From positions 13,100,813-13,164,812 of the forward strand of contig CM055094.1 in the NCBI GenBank assembly GCA_029204225.1: a stretch of DNA of 64,000 nt, given 5' to 3'. Shown in pieces: positions 12,698 to 24,310 of this stretch (positions are counted from its first letter, which is position 1; each line of letters starts with the position of its first letter). Under the pieces are notes generated by a model. The model was given only the letters and a program-made list of their open reading frames with translations, did not search any database and had not been told where the DNA came from. The position numbers were made by a program, and so were the translations under genes. This DNA comes from Diphasiastrum complanatum. Taxonomy: Eukaryota > Streptophyta > Lycopodiopsida > Lycopodiales > Lycopodiaceae.

Positions 12698-12779
12698 CCT
12701 ATCAACTTGATTTACTGGAGTACCGTGTATCCAAGTCTAGGAGTATACTGAATCCTACTTACTGGCCATGGACATAACA
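12698..12779 (-). mobile_element. Truncated 3' LTR of gypsy C
   Basis: Minus-strand LTR start TGTTATGTCC preceded by a polypurine tract (AAGGAGGGAAGAA, 12792-12780 minus). About 80 bp match the LTR at 5203-5284 in inverted orientation with only a few differences, far closer than the LTR of gypsy B. The rest of the LTR is missing; the sequence passes into the CACTA ORF2 remnant. Confidence 0.75.
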
Positions 12780-14123
12780 TTCTTCCCTCCTTAAACTGCT
12801 TATATCCTTAGAAGCTCTCTAAACAAGAAAGAATACAGGAACTATTCTTTTGACTCTCAATATCAACCTAGAAAATCATTATCCTTAGTCAAACTTTCAC
12901 ATCAAACAAGTACTCAAAGATAATCCTATTTTCCAAATGATAATCTCTACACTGGAGTACAACTCAAGTTTGAAAAGTACACTAAGCGATAAATTTTCCA
13001 TCTGGGTTACATTCATCACAAGTTAGTAACATCACCTTCATGTAAAGCACTTACATGAAACACTGGATGAAATAACCTAACTTAGGAGACTAAAGTTAAA
13101 GAAATAATAAAATATAATATATAATTATAGTCTGAAATTATCCACAACTCTGACATATAATTCATAAGCTTTCAAATACAAATATCCTTAGAATCCAAAT
13201 TCTAAGATATGAAAATTCATTCAATTAGAATCTCTAGGAGAATCATTAAGATATAGAATGATTTAAACTTGAATCTGAGTAATCCATATACTCTTTTGAG
13301 TTAAATGCTCCTATTTTTAGCACCAAATACAAGAAAATAACATTCATTCATCTTAATAGACTTGTCTGTCTCCTAAGATAATTGGAGATCCAATAAAAAT
13401 GAGGAATTGTACTCAAGCATCTGCAAACCATATACTGTAGCAGAATAACGTCCAATTAAATTCTCCACAAATAAAATACTTATCTTGTGAGAATGTCTGT
13501 GAGATCCATAGGTTCTCAAATAAAATACTAGAGTAGAGAGATTCAAAACATGATTTGAATCCTTACTCAAATAATAGATCAAGAATTAATCACCACACTT
13601 AAGAATCCTCACCATTTCTTATAATCCTCTGACAATAGTTAAGTATCTACTTATGATTTGTCACCCATAAATATTTAGATTCATATGATTCGTCAATCAT
13701 AATTTCCTGAAATCCAAACCATAATCGTTTACAGGATACTGGAGTATACGTCTAACATAACTTAGGAAAAGTAAGAGTTATTCCAAAATCTTTCCATTAA
13801 GAAAATACTGGATTTAGAAATACTTTCAAAACATGATTTTTTAACGGAAGTGCAAAATTCAAGTTCTATAAGCAACTAGTAATTAAAGACTGAACGCATA
13901 TCGAAATGGCAATCATCTTCAACTACAAAAAACTTTAGATTACAATCCAGAATCACATCTAGATATCAAAGTCCTACTGAAGATCAATTCAGTTATTATT
14001 CTTGGATTCATTATGATTCGCTATCCAATTGAGCGCTCTGGGATACAATCACTAATGAGCTGAGTCTATTCCTTAACTAAGAAATACTCTATTCCAAGTT
14101 ATTAAATAACCACTCGTATCCCC
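12780..14123 (-). mobile_element. Retroelement 3' interior, non-coding
   Basis: AT-rich sequence ending, on the minus strand, in the polypurine tract and LTR at 12779. No coding region survives, and the open frame at 13373-13582 has no family signature. It is probably the 3' interior of gypsy C rather than of B, because the LTR it leads into is C-like; the B/C boundary probably lies near 14120-14140. Confidence 0.45.
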
Positions 14124-15257
14124 CTAGAATAATGTCTGTTTTGAGTCCGAGTCTCTGCACAAGACCAGAGTTAATGAAATTATGAGTAGATCATTGTCCA
14201 CTAAAATAATAACTTCATGTCCATTCACAGTGCCTTTCAAACGAAATAAATCATTTGACAAGAATGAAGTAGTACTGAAAGAACAATCGCACTCACAATT
14301 AATTTTATTAATTTTCAGCTTAATATTCTCTTTACCTGGCATCTCAATCACTTGAGCTACGCCTTTCTTTCGCTCCAAGCAAAATTTCATAACATGTCCA
14401 GGTTGACTGCAATGGAAACAAACATTGGTTCTTCTAGCCTTTTTCCGAGACAACTTTTTCTTTTGTCTAAATTCAGATGCAGCTTGATCCAGTTTGTCAA
14501 AATATTTAGTTTTCTTATTCCCACAAACTCTTTTCTTCTCTTTTTTTTGGCTGGGTCCGGATGATCCAGACGGATTAGCCTGTAACTGCTTCCTAGATGC
14601 CACTACCGTGGAGTCGTACGCTTTCGTGACATGAACTACATCATCAAAGGTCTGAAACATGTTACGCTTACACTCGTTCTGATAATCTGCGGGCAGACCT
14701 AGGATAAACTGCCACAGTGCCAGTTTTGCATCGAGTGAGGGGATTTTATTCCATAAATCCATAAAATCTTGTAGGTACGAGTCCAAACTCCGAGTACTCA
14801 TTTTGCAATTCACAAATCTTTGGTAAAAATCTGAGTCATCCACAACCACAAACAACCTTCTGGACACCTCCTTAAACTCGTTCCATGTGGTAGGTTTAGG
14901 TTGCAAGTCACGCCACCACTATGAAGCTTTACCACGGAAGAATAGAATAACACTCTCTATCTTTTTCTCCTAAAAAATTCCATGTAGATTAAAATAACTA
15001 GTCCACTTGGTTAACCAGTCATCCACAATTTCAGGTTTCTTCTCTTTTTTCTCCCCCGAAAAAGGTTCAGGCTGAAAGCCCAAATTCGGAACAGACAAAG
15101 CTCTCACTTGATTCAACAGTACTTCCATTTGTTGATCACGTAACGTGTTTCTGTTGTTTATCTCATTAAGCGCTCAGCTTAATGACTGGAAAATCTGCAG
15201 ATAGGTAGGCATTGGCACCTGACCATCGAGAGCTGCATTTGCATTATTGTCTTCCAT
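14124..15257 (-). pseudogene. Gypsy B gag and start of protease, broken
   Basis: Minus-strand Ty3/gypsy gag. ATG at 15257-15255 begins MEDNNANAAL; a stop follows after about 27 codons, and two further in-frame stops fall near the conserved WWRDL (about 14930). The capsid-like domain includes LDSYLQDFMDLWNKIP and FILGLPADYQNECKRNMFQT (14800-14650), then a basic linker and one zinc knuckle CFHCSQPGHVMKFC (about 14417-14376), which binds element RNA. The protease begins GHEVIILVDNDLL, where the catalytic Asp-Ser-Gly is Asp-Asn-Asp, so it is dead. Translation ends at 14124 with loss of homology; RT, RNase H and integrase are absent. Confidence 0.85.
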
Positions 15258-17002
15258 TTTGTTTTTCTGTCATGCAAAATTTGCTTAAATTAGTCGAGAT
15301 CCAATCATAAACTAATAAGTGAAACGTTCAAAACCTTCATAACTGGCTGATATTATTCAGCAAGGTCTTTTACTCATTGTGCAAACTTTTGCAAAATCAA
15401 TATTAAATCGAATTAAACAACAACAGCTTTTTATGACCAAACACTAAATTTTACGAAAAACTGGGATTTTCGAAATCTGTTCAAAATGGACCAACTGTGA
15501 AAATCAATTAAAAAAATCGATTTTGCAAAAACACAGACACTGTCACAAATTGAAATCATTTCGAAAGATCCTACATGGAACTAACTCGACATGCACAGTC
15601 TTTTCTAAAAAAATGAAAGTTTTTTTGTAAATGGCCTATTTGCTAGGAAATCTGTTTTTTGATCTAGAATTGCCAAAAATAGTTACATGCAAGAATTCTA
15701 CTGATCAAAATCATTGGTTAATGCATTTAAGCATGCATACAGGTCTATCCATACATTTTCATCATCAGGAAAGCACTACACTGATTTACAACATGCACGC
15801 ATCAGAACAATTCCGATTTTTTGCAAATTTTAGTTCAAAAATTGCCAAACTTTAGACGACCATAACTTTCTCTATAGGACACCAAGTTGGTCGTTGTAAA
15901 GCACAATACAGAGGAAGAGTGGGTCTACAAGGCACTTGCAACATCGCCCTGCACCCTTGGCTTCACACGTGCGAGCAATAGATGCATAAAAAATAGGTAG
16001 GATTGGAGAGAGGAATCATCAATAATCACATCCCTGCCCAATAAGCCTTGGATCAGAGGTTAAAAGCACTCTAATAATGTTCGTTAGAGAGGCATAGAAG
16101 CTTCTAACAGGTCCAACAAGCAATCATAAACTCAGATCATGCAAAGAATGCATTTTTGGCCTCCTTCAACAAGCAAAACTTCAATATGTTGGTGTCTAAT
16201 GCACATCTATCCAAATTGGATGCATGATCACTCAAAACAGAGGCAATCCAACATATCTTTAAGCTTGTAGCAAGAACCAACAGGTTCAGACACCCAATTG
16301 ACAGGTATTCATGCTCAAAAATCATCAAAAATACACTATTTTTGAGTGTTTTGAGCCCCCTAATGGTGTCTAATCCCCACCAAACCTCATGAAAGCTTAG
16401 GGACAGCTTCAATACATATTTGAAAACGTTCATACCACTTATTGGCTGAGAATTTTGAGATCTACCCCAAAATTAATCCAAAAATCATCAAAAAGCCTTG
16501 TTTTTTGACCAATTTTGACCAAAATTTGTGGGAAAAATCCACAAATTCGTGCAATCAGATCCAAATTCCTATACTTCCCTTGCATGCAAGCACTAAAAGT
16601 TTTGATTCAAGTCAAACATGGTTTCTATACCCCATTTGTGGCCCAAAAACCCAAATTTTTGGTCCAAAATCACTATCTAATCAACCTTTTGACTTTTCAA
16701 ACATCATGCAATCATTAAATTCTATAATTAATGACTATAAAATAGTAAGAACAAAAATGTACTACACAAGATCCTATAACCAATTTCTTGCAAAAACCAT
16801 CAATTCTAGGTGAAAATTTCACTAAATTCATCAAAAATTCTATGATTTTCATCAAAATTCATGGAGCAAATCCACAATTATGATCTTTAGGAAAGTACAC
16901 CAAGGATCTGAGAATCCACCTACTTGAAATTGAATTAGCTACACCAAAAGAACTGCAAAATCCAAGATCCTCAAGTTCCACCTCCTGGTAGATGTGATCC
17001 AA
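15258..17002 (-). mobile_element. Gypsy B leader
   Basis: About 1.7 kb between primer-binding site and gag start on the minus strand, without supported coding. It shares a diverged block with gypsy C (15841-15980 against 6460-6610). Open frames at 16137-16433 (minus) and 16442-16813 (plus) lack known domains. Confidence 0.6.
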
Positions 17003-17014
17003 GCTCTGATACCA
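17003..17014 (-). other. Primer-binding site of gypsy B
   Basis: On the minus strand TGGTATCAGAGC, a perfect copy of the usual initiator-tRNA-Met complementary site, one base after the LTR end (TTCTTACA). Confidence 0.9.
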
Positions 17015-17015
17015 C

Positions 17016-17581
<566 letters not shown>

Positions 17582-17980
17582 GTAACCGCCCAACCGTAGG
17601 GTCACAACCGATCCAACCCCATGCTCTAGAGCAATCGACATAATCATGCCCGGTCAAGCCTCCTACGATAACTGACATCCCAGACCACTAGCCATCACAC
17701 TCAGCTCTCCCTAACACACATCTCCTGGCCTGGAGATACATCCTGGCTCATGCACGTGCTCTCCATCCACCAACTCTCGGGTAGACTGAGTGAATGGAAA
17801 GAGGGAAACCCCACCACTATATAAGCATAGCACAATGGGTTCCATCAAGCACGGTCCTATCGGCGACACATGACCACCTTGGATGGTGATGTATGGCACC
17901 CAAACATGTCAATAACTCCAGTCCTGCATCATGCCCCTTGCGAGGCGTCACTGAAGGGCGTACCATTATGGTACATAATA
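17582..17980 (-). mobile_element. Gypsy A 3' LTR, interrupted
   Basis: On the minus strand it starts TATTATGTACCATAATGG at 17980 (the expected TG is changed to TA), right after a purine-rich tract with nine or more G. About 400 bp match the plus-strand LTR at 30631-31020 in inverted orientation, including a TATATAGTGG core-promoter-like string and GCATGAGCCAGGAT. Homology stops at 17582 where gypsy B is inserted. The missing end of this LTR was not found on the far side of B. Confidence 0.85.
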
Positions 17981-18010
17981 GCCCGCGCCCCCCCCCATAA
18001 AAACTTCCTT

Positions 18011-19617
18011 CTATGGGAAGAAACCAGGGAATCTAAGTCTTAAATCATCCTCCTTCTCCCAGGTGTCCTCATCATCTGACCTACCTCTCCAACGGATCAG
18101 ATGTTCAAAGATCAAACAATTTTTCAACTGATGTCGTCGAGTATCCATGATCATTTCTGGTTGCGACACAATTTGACGTACCTCGACGGTACTTAATGTC
18201 GAATTTGAACTCTTGATTGAGTTCCAGCGGGCCTTACAACCCCTAAGGTTTGCGGCATCACAGATATACTTAAGAGACTCATGATTTGTCATAACCACGA
18301 ATTTAGATCTGTACAAATAATGTCTTTAAATCTTTAACACATGGATGACAGCAAAAAGTTCCTTCTCATAAGTAGAATATCTACTTTGAGCTGGGTCCAA
18401 TTTCTTGCTCTCGAAAGCCACAGGTCTACCATCCTGGTAAAGGACTACACCTACCGCATAGTCATTAGCATCCGTTTCCACCAGGAAAGATACACTAGGG
18501 TCCATAGGGGCTGTAGACACTAACATCTTCAAAGCTTCAAAGCTTTGATTAAGTTCATCAGTCCAAACAACAGGAGGACTGATTTTCGAATGCCTTCTGG
18601 CCTTCGTCTTATTACCCTTTTTAGTTTTCCATTTGGCTTTCTTCACTCTCTTAAGAAGATTCGTTAGAGGCAATGCAACTAAGGCATAGTCTTTAATGAA
18701 TTTATGGAAAAACCATGTGAAGCCCAAAACAGATTTTACTTCCCTAATGGTTTTCAGGATGGGCCAATCACGAACTTTTTGGACCTTATCGTAATCGATC
18801 TCAAGACCTCGATCGAAAACAATATGTCCTAAATACTTGAGTCTTGTTTGAAAGAACTCACATTTAGACTCCTTAGCATAAAGTTTTGTCTGCCTTAGAT
18901 TATCTAAGACTGTACGCAAATGTGCTTCGTGCTCCTCAAGAGGCTTACTGTAAATCAGTATGTCATCTTAAAATACCACAAAAAACTTCCCCAGATATGG
19001 ACGAAGAATATCGTTCATCATCTGTTGGAAGGTTGCCAGGGCATTAGATAGACCAAAGGATAATACTAAAAATTTGTAATGGCCATACCTAGTACGAAAA
19101 CCAGTTTTGGAAACATCCCCCTCGTGTATTGTAATTTGATGACCTAAGGTCCAATTTGGTGAAATACTTAGCACCATTCAATCTGTCCATTAAGTCGTCC
19201 ATCTGAGATAAGGGATAACGGTTCTTAATTGTCATTTTATTAAGCTTTTTGTAATCGACACAAAGACGAATATCGTCGTCTTTTTTGGCAACTAACAAAA
19301 CTGGGCTCCCCAAGGGGATTTACTAGGCCGAATATGGCCTTTACGTAATAACTCCTTAAGTGGACTAGCAACTTCATGTTCTTCCTTCGGGCTCATCCTG
19401 TAGGGAAAAAGCCATATATAGGATAACTGTCGGGAAGGAGATCTATGTGATGGTCTACACCCCGTGAGGGGGGAAGACCCTCAAGGAATATATCGCTATA
19501 CTTCTCCCTAAGTCTCTTAAAGATTTTGCCTTCAGATGAAGATTCTAAATTATCATCAGTAAAAGACAATGCTTTAGGGAAAGACGATACATCAACATTG
19601 ACATTATGAGTACTAAA
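18011..19617 (-). pseudogene. Gypsy A pol 3' half: RT-RNase H-chromodomain, integrase deleted
   Basis: Minus-strand Ty3/gypsy polyprotein remnant. In order: [20 protein letters not shown] (RT leader, about 19520), [20 protein letters not shown] (19290), LSFGLSNALATFQQMMND (RT motif, 19050), KLYAKESKCEFFQTRLKYLG (18880), then RNase H with ETDANDYAVGVVLYQDGRPV (18480) and YSTYEKELFAVIHVL (18350). After NHESLKYICDA (about 18275) it jumps, through a short unaligned stretch, to KNCLIFEHLIRWRGRSDDE and TWEKEDDLRLRFP, a chromodomain tail (about 18120-18020). The zinc-binding and DDE integrase core are missing. Several stops and frameshifts are present and the YxDD region (about 18970) is damaged. 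The frame begins at 19617, at the edge of copia J; gag and protease of the same element are at 32570-33995 on the other strand. Confidence 0.88.
19613..19617. other. Target-site duplication of copia J, left copy
   Basis: CTAAA immediately before the copia J 5' LTR. The partner is at 33991-33995 as TTTAG, i.e. CTAAA when read in the orientation of the copia 3' LTR. Confidence 0.8.
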
Positions 19618-19871
19618 AGTTAAAATAGCAATGATCAACTTATACAATGCTTTCTTAATTTGATGGCACCACGTGTGCTTAGTTCTAGAATTATCGGGCC
19701 GTCTTTCTTTTACGAGCCCTTTGAGTGATTTTAAGCAACTTTATCTTTGTACTTGCTGATAAGTTGTATATACAGTTTGAGGTGAGCTATTCTGTTGTCT
19801 TGTCTTGTTGCACTTGATGTTGTGTCGTGGTGATTGATCCGGTCGGGTGTTTAAACTGTGTTTTCTTAACT
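19618..19871 (+). mobile_element. Copia J 5' LTR (254 bp)
   Basis: Begins AGTTAAAATAGC and ends TTTTCTTAACT, giving a 6-bp inverted terminal match AGTTAA/TTAACT instead of the usual TG..CA. The same 254-bp sequence lies inverted at 33996-34249. A primer-binding site follows directly. Confidence 0.88.
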
Positions 19872-19883
19872 TGATATCAGAGC
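19872..19883 (+). other. Primer-binding site of copia J
   Basis: TGATATCAGAGC, one base away from the standard TGGTATCAGAGC complement of initiator tRNA-Met, directly after the LTR. Confidence 0.8.
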
Positions 19884-21130
19884 CCTTGGTGGCTTGAATC
19901 ACCGGACAAGAGCAGAGAGCTGCGAATTCACGACGGTTTATTGGCTAGGAAGCACAAAACTGAGTCTGTGGAGATTCGTGGAATAGCTCAAAACTGTAAG
20001 AAGATTCAGAGGCAGGGGATTGTCAGCTGAATCAGAGGGCTGGCAAAGATTGAAGCTGGAAAATCTTCTGAAGGGCTGCTTAGCGTTTGTGATTGGTTTG
20101 AATCCAATCGAACACTATTTGAAGAGCGGTTTGGAGCTAAATATTGCCTGTTGTAGGGCGACCTCAGAGGGATAGGTAGCTGCTCAGATAGATTCTCAAG
20201 AAGATTAGATAAAGCCCAAATTTATCTTCTTCTTTGACAGTTGGGGTTTCAAGAAGAGAAAAATCATTTCTCTCTGAATATAAATCAATTTTTTGAGCCG
20301 TAAAGTGTTAAAGGTGGGCTCCCTAGCAGCGCGACCCTGCCTGTAAGAAGCCGTGGACAGCCGTGGAGCGTTGGAGGAGATAGAGTGATTAGTAGGGTCT
20401 GCCATAGCTGGAGAAAGCTTCAGAAGAAGGAGAAGAGAGAGGGCGCAGATCAGCTGCACGGCCAGTCCAAATAGGCCTGTAGCTGTTGCAGGTGTATTGT
20501 GTATGGAGGGAGCATTATTCGATGCACAGAATCATGGACATTTGTTGATTGACCTCCACACTAGTTTGATGGTTCGGATCGGGCAACTAAGGACTAATGC
20601 GAGCCATTCGATGTAGAAGAGTCATTAGATGGCTAGTTAAAAGGCTTGAAGGGGTCTGAAGTGCAAAGTGCATTGCAAATTCATTAAAAATTCTCAAACT
20701 GAAATAATTGTTGGGCCCCAAGTTTTTGAAGGGTGAAGTTTCTTCACACTGAAGAAACAGTTCAAAAACCCAAATTGCCCTTATTTTCACCTCCTTTAGC
20801 CTATTTTGGCCAAACGAAAGGCGCCAACAAACGAAGGGCACCCTGACTGTACCTACAAGTTTGGTACACCAAAATAGAGTGATTGTCGCGGAGAAAGTGT
20901 TCGGAGTGCGCTAGAAGTGATTTCACCATTCCACTGGGCAGGTAGTTGGGAGTTCGTGATGAGAAGCATTTCGAAAAGCGACGCCAGTTTGGCTTTCAAT
21001 TTGGCGAAAGAGCGGCGGGTGGCCTAGTAAGTCAAAAATTGCAGGTCATTATTTTTTATTTCAGACATCATGGTTGGCTTCGGCATACACTTTATAGCCT
21101 ACAGGTGGAGTTTCAAACAGTCTGGAGATG
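19884..21130 (+). mobile_element. Copia J leader
   Basis: About 1.25 kb of untranslated leader between primer-binding site and gag. No coding region supported; the open frames at 20205-20459 and 20587-20841 (minus) have no family signature. Confidence 0.6.
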
Positions 21131-21850
21131 ACAAACATCAATGAGGCAATTTGGGTGATGCAAGCAAACTTGATGGGGCTTCTAACTACATCATCTAGAA
21201 ATTCAAAAAGAAGAGCATTTTGATGGAGAAAGAGTTATGGGAGATCGTGGCAGGTATTGAAGTCCGTCCAAATACCACTCCAGGTGACATGAGGGCCTTT
21301 GATAAAAAGGCGCAGAGAGCATTGTCCTTGATCAATCTTTCAGTGAAAGTCCACGTGATCACTCATATAAGTCCACGATGGCTAGGGGAGCTTGGGAAGC
21401 TCTTAGAATGCAATTTCAAACTTGCAATCCAGCTTGGGCCATGTTCTTGAAGTCGAGATTGAACGCAGTAAGGATGGAAGAAAGTGAATCAGTGGGATCT
21501 TTCTTCACCAGGATAAAGGAGCTGAGAGATCAACTTGTGGCAATTGGAGAACCAATTAGGAATGTTGAATTGGTACATACCACAATGAGCGGTGTCTCGG
21601 AAGGGCTACAAATGTTTGTGAGTGGCATTGCGTCAAGGGAGAGGTTGCCTACTTTTGAAGACTTCCACGGAATCATGTTGTAGGAAGAGCAGCGTCGCGA
21701 AGTGGTGAAGTCAAGGCAAACCCCACAGGAGGATCAAGCCTTGCTTGCTAAAAGGGAAAAAGAAGAAGAAAGGCAAATCTTACCATTGCCACAAACCGGG
21801 TCATTAGGCATGCGAGTGTTACAAGAAGAAAGCGGACATAAAGGCGGGAA
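21128..21850 (+). pseudogene. Copia J gag (UBN2 type), broken
   Basis: Ty1/copia gag, which forms the particle and packages RNA. ATG near 21128 starts MTNINEAI; a TAG at about 21197 replaces the conserved Trp in the YIIWKFK-like motif. It continues LMEKELWEIVAGIEVRPNTT, then with a frameshift near 21375 GAWEALRMQFQTCNPAW and RMEESESVGSFFTRIKELRD. The zinc knuckle near 21790-21825 is damaged: its first Cys reads Tyr and a stop follows the His (YHCHKPGH, stop, ACEC). Adjacent downstream is the protease-integrase frame. Confidence 0.85.
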
Positions 21851-21852
21851 AA

Positions 21853-23526
21853 GTGACTCAACAAGGCAACATTTCCGAAGATGCTGGAGAAGACGACGAG
21901 ACAAGTGTCTTCTCATCGGCATTGGCATCCCAGATTGATGATGGTGCCAGATGGTTCATAGATTCAGGTGCCACAAGGCATATGACCGGGAAACGTGATT
22001 GGTTTGAGAAATTCTCACCAATCCATGATGGGTATAAGGTCACTCAAGCCAATGGGGAGGAATGCCAAATACAGGGTGTGGGCAATGTACCTGTGCAGTT
22101 TCCCGATGGTAAAATCAAGAACATCCCTAATGTGCTTTATGTTCCTGGACTCAAAAAGAGTTTGCTTTCTGTTGGTGTAATGGAAAATCAACATCTTAAG
22201 ATTGACTTTGTCAAGGATGGATGCCTTATGAGGGATATGAACCACAACCATAAAGTGGTGGCGAAAGGTTTTAGAGATAGTAATTGTGGCCTTTATAAAT
22301 TGGATGCTGCAAAACCAGGAGAATATGATTTGGCTATCTCAATAGCATCTCAATCTGAGTTGTGGCATAGAAGACTTGGTCATCTGAACTATGGGAGTTT
22401 GAGATTGATGGCAAAACCGAAGATGGTAACTGGGTTACCAGCATTGCAGGATGATCATCATGCAATATGTGAAGGATGTGTCATGGGAAAGCATCACATG
22501 GAGACATTCAAGAAAGGTGGAGCTGCAAGAGCTAAGAAACCGCTGGAACTCATTCACAGCGACATGTGCGGCCCAATGAAGACCATGTTGTTGGGAAAAG
22601 CATATTATTTTATGACTTTCATAGATGATTACTATAGGAGGACATGGATTTATTTCTTGAAAAAGAAATCTGATGCTTTTGCTCATTTCAAGGAGTTCAA
22701 GACTTTGGTAGATAACCAACTGGATGCACGCATCAAAGTGCTAAGATCTGATAGAAGGAACGAATACAAATCTGACGATTTTGAAGACTTTTGCAAGGAA
22801 CATGGCATCAAAAGACAATTCACACAGTCACACACGCCGCATAGTAATGGTGTAGCTGAAAGAAAAAACAGGACTATTATCGAGAGTGCACGTTCCATGA
22901 TGAAGCAAATGGGCTTGACCGATTCACTTTGGTCGGAAGCGTGCAATGCGGCAACATTCTTGCAAAACAGGAGCCCTACAGTTGCGGTTCCAAATGTGAC
23001 TCCCGAAGAAGCATTTACAAGAATAAAGCCAAAAATCGACAAGTTTTGTGTCATTGGATGTAAGGCCTACATACATGTGCCAAAGGAGGAGCGAAAGAAA
23101 CTTGATGCCAAAGCAATCAAGTGTATCTTCGTCGGTTATGATGAGAGGACAAAGGCATATAGGTGTTTTGATCCTGTAATGAACAAGATTCACATTAGCG
23201 AGGATGTAATCTTTGATGAGATGCATAGGTATGAAGATGAAGACCATGCAAGTGGTGAAAGCATCAAAAGACTTCTCACAATTTTGGAGGAAGAAGATGA
23301 AGAAGATGCTCCACAAGATGATGCACGTGAAAATGAGAGTCTAGAGGGCGAGTATGAAAGGACACCACCTATTCAAGAGCCTAGGGGGAGGTACTTGCCA
23401 ATAGGAGCAATAAAGGAGAAACCGGTTGGAAGTAAGAGCATTACTTGGACACTTCTTGGGATACATACTCTCCATGTAGTGTATCACCTGAATCTAAGAT
23501 ACCAAAATGGTATGAGAAGATCATGA
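21853..23526 (+). CDS. Copia J protease-integrase polyprotein segment (open, 557 codons)
   Basis: The longest open frame in the window. It begins in the linker after gag, so the listed start is only the first ATG in a longer polyprotein. Protease motif WFIDSGATRHMTG is intact near residue 34-46 (catalytic DSG). A GAG-pre-integrase zinc segment follows: LWHRRLGHLNYGSLRLM and CEGCVMGKHHMETF (residues about 168-220). The integrase core shows the DDE set: HSDMCGPM, LRSDRRNEY (family usually has a Gly-rich turn here) and NGVAERKNRTI. Downstream is a conserved C-terminal block with KCIFVGYDERTKAYRCFDP. It cleaves the polyprotein and inserts the cDNA in the family; here gag is broken and RT is severed, so it is not functional alone. 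Confidence 0.9.
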   Translation: MTQQGNISEDAGEDDETSVFSSALASQIDDGARWFIDSGATRHMTGKRDWFEKFSPIHDGYKVTQANGEECQIQGVGNVPVQFPDGKIKNIPNVLYVPGLKKSLLSVGVMENQHLKIDFVKDGCLMRDMNHNHKVVAKGFRDSNCGLYKLDAAKPGEYDLAISIASQSELWHRRLGHLNYGSLRLMAKPKMVTGLPALQDDHHAICEGCVMGKHHMETFKKGGAARAKKPLELIHSDMCGPMKTMLLGKAYYFMTFIDDYYRRTWIYFLKKKSDAFAHFKEFKTLVDNQLDARIKVLRSDRRNEYKSDDFEDFCKEHGIKRQFTQSHTPHSNGVAERKNRTIIESARSMMKQMGLTDSLWSEACNAATFLQNRSPTVAVPNVTPEEAFTRIKPKIDKFCVIGCKAYIHVPKEERKKLDAKAIKCIFVGYDERTKAYRCFDPVMNKIHISEDVIFDEMHRYEDEDHASGESIKRLLTILEEEDEEDAPQDDARENESLEGEYERTPPIQEPRGRYLPIGAIKEKPVGSKSITWTLLGIHTLHVVYHLNLRYQNGMRRS

Positions 23527-23800
23527 AGGACGCAAACCTAAACTAACCAGGATCCAGCACACAAGGAGAAGTGAGAAGATCAATGCGGGAAAGGAAGTCT
23601 CCCGATCGTTATCATGTGAACTATGCCCTAATGAGTGACATTTTGAAGTGTCGAGAGCCATCAAACTTTGATGAGGCAAAAGATCACAAAGAGTGGCAAA
23701 GGGCAATGGAAGAGGAGATAGAAACCATCCACAAGCATGATGCATGGGAGTTGGTTGATCTACCACTTGGAAAGAAACCAGGCAGAAGAATAGTGGATTT
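23527..23800 (+). pseudogene. Copia J reverse transcriptase N-terminus, severed
   Basis: In a shifted frame from the integrase: RRSMRERKSPDRYHVNYALM, then EPSNFDEAKDHKEWQRAMEE, EIETIHKHDAWELVDLPLGK and KPGRR, the conserved entry to the copia RT domain (RVT_2). Homology stops at about 23800, before the usual CKWVYK motif. The following RT residues of the same family occur on the minus strand from about 35690 downward. Confidence 0.85.
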
Positions 23801-23977
23801 ACTATTTTTGAAAATTAGGCAAGTTGATAAGGTTGCATATATACCTATTGTTATTGGCTCATTTACATGCATTGAATCTAGTCATGTTAGATCTAGGTTT
23901 TGGAAAACATCTAGAAACTTCCATAAGTTGATAAGCTTGTGCAAGAACATCCAAATAGGGCAAGGATCATAGGTCTC

Positions 23978-24310
23978 GACTTATGCTAAACATAAGTCCT
24001 GTCTCGACTTACTCAACATAAGTCTTTCTCAACCTATGTTGAGAGAGGACTTATGGTCAGCATAGGTCCTCGCTCGACCAGCATAGGTCCTCGCATAAGT
24101 GTTCGCTCGGCATAAGGATATGTCTCGACTAGTATAGGTCGACCGGACACCTATGTTGAGCATAATTGTTCACGTGTTCACTCAGAAGTCGAGGGAGGAC
24201 TTATGCTAAGCATAAGTCAAAATGGGATATAGGCTAAAAACGCATTATGATTGGAGCCCTATTGACTTGACGTTTAGACTCAATTTATGCTAAGCATATG
24301 TTTACCAATG
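23978..24310. repeat. Cluster of GACTTATGCTNAGCATAAGTC-type palindromes
   Basis: At least eight perfect or imperfect copies of an ACTTATGCT/AGCATAAGT dyad. The best are 23978-23998 and 24198-24218; related units read GAGGACTTATG and AGCATAGGTCCTCGC around 24047-24095. Isolated half units occur at about 24425 and 24503. No protein is encoded. The architecture resembles subterminal arrays of CACTA-type DNA transposons, but no element ends were identified. Confidence 0.7.

Noticed and set aside
16442-16813. 123-codon plus-strand frame in the gypsy B leader
   Set aside because: Antisense to the element, Asn/Ser-rich with no family match.
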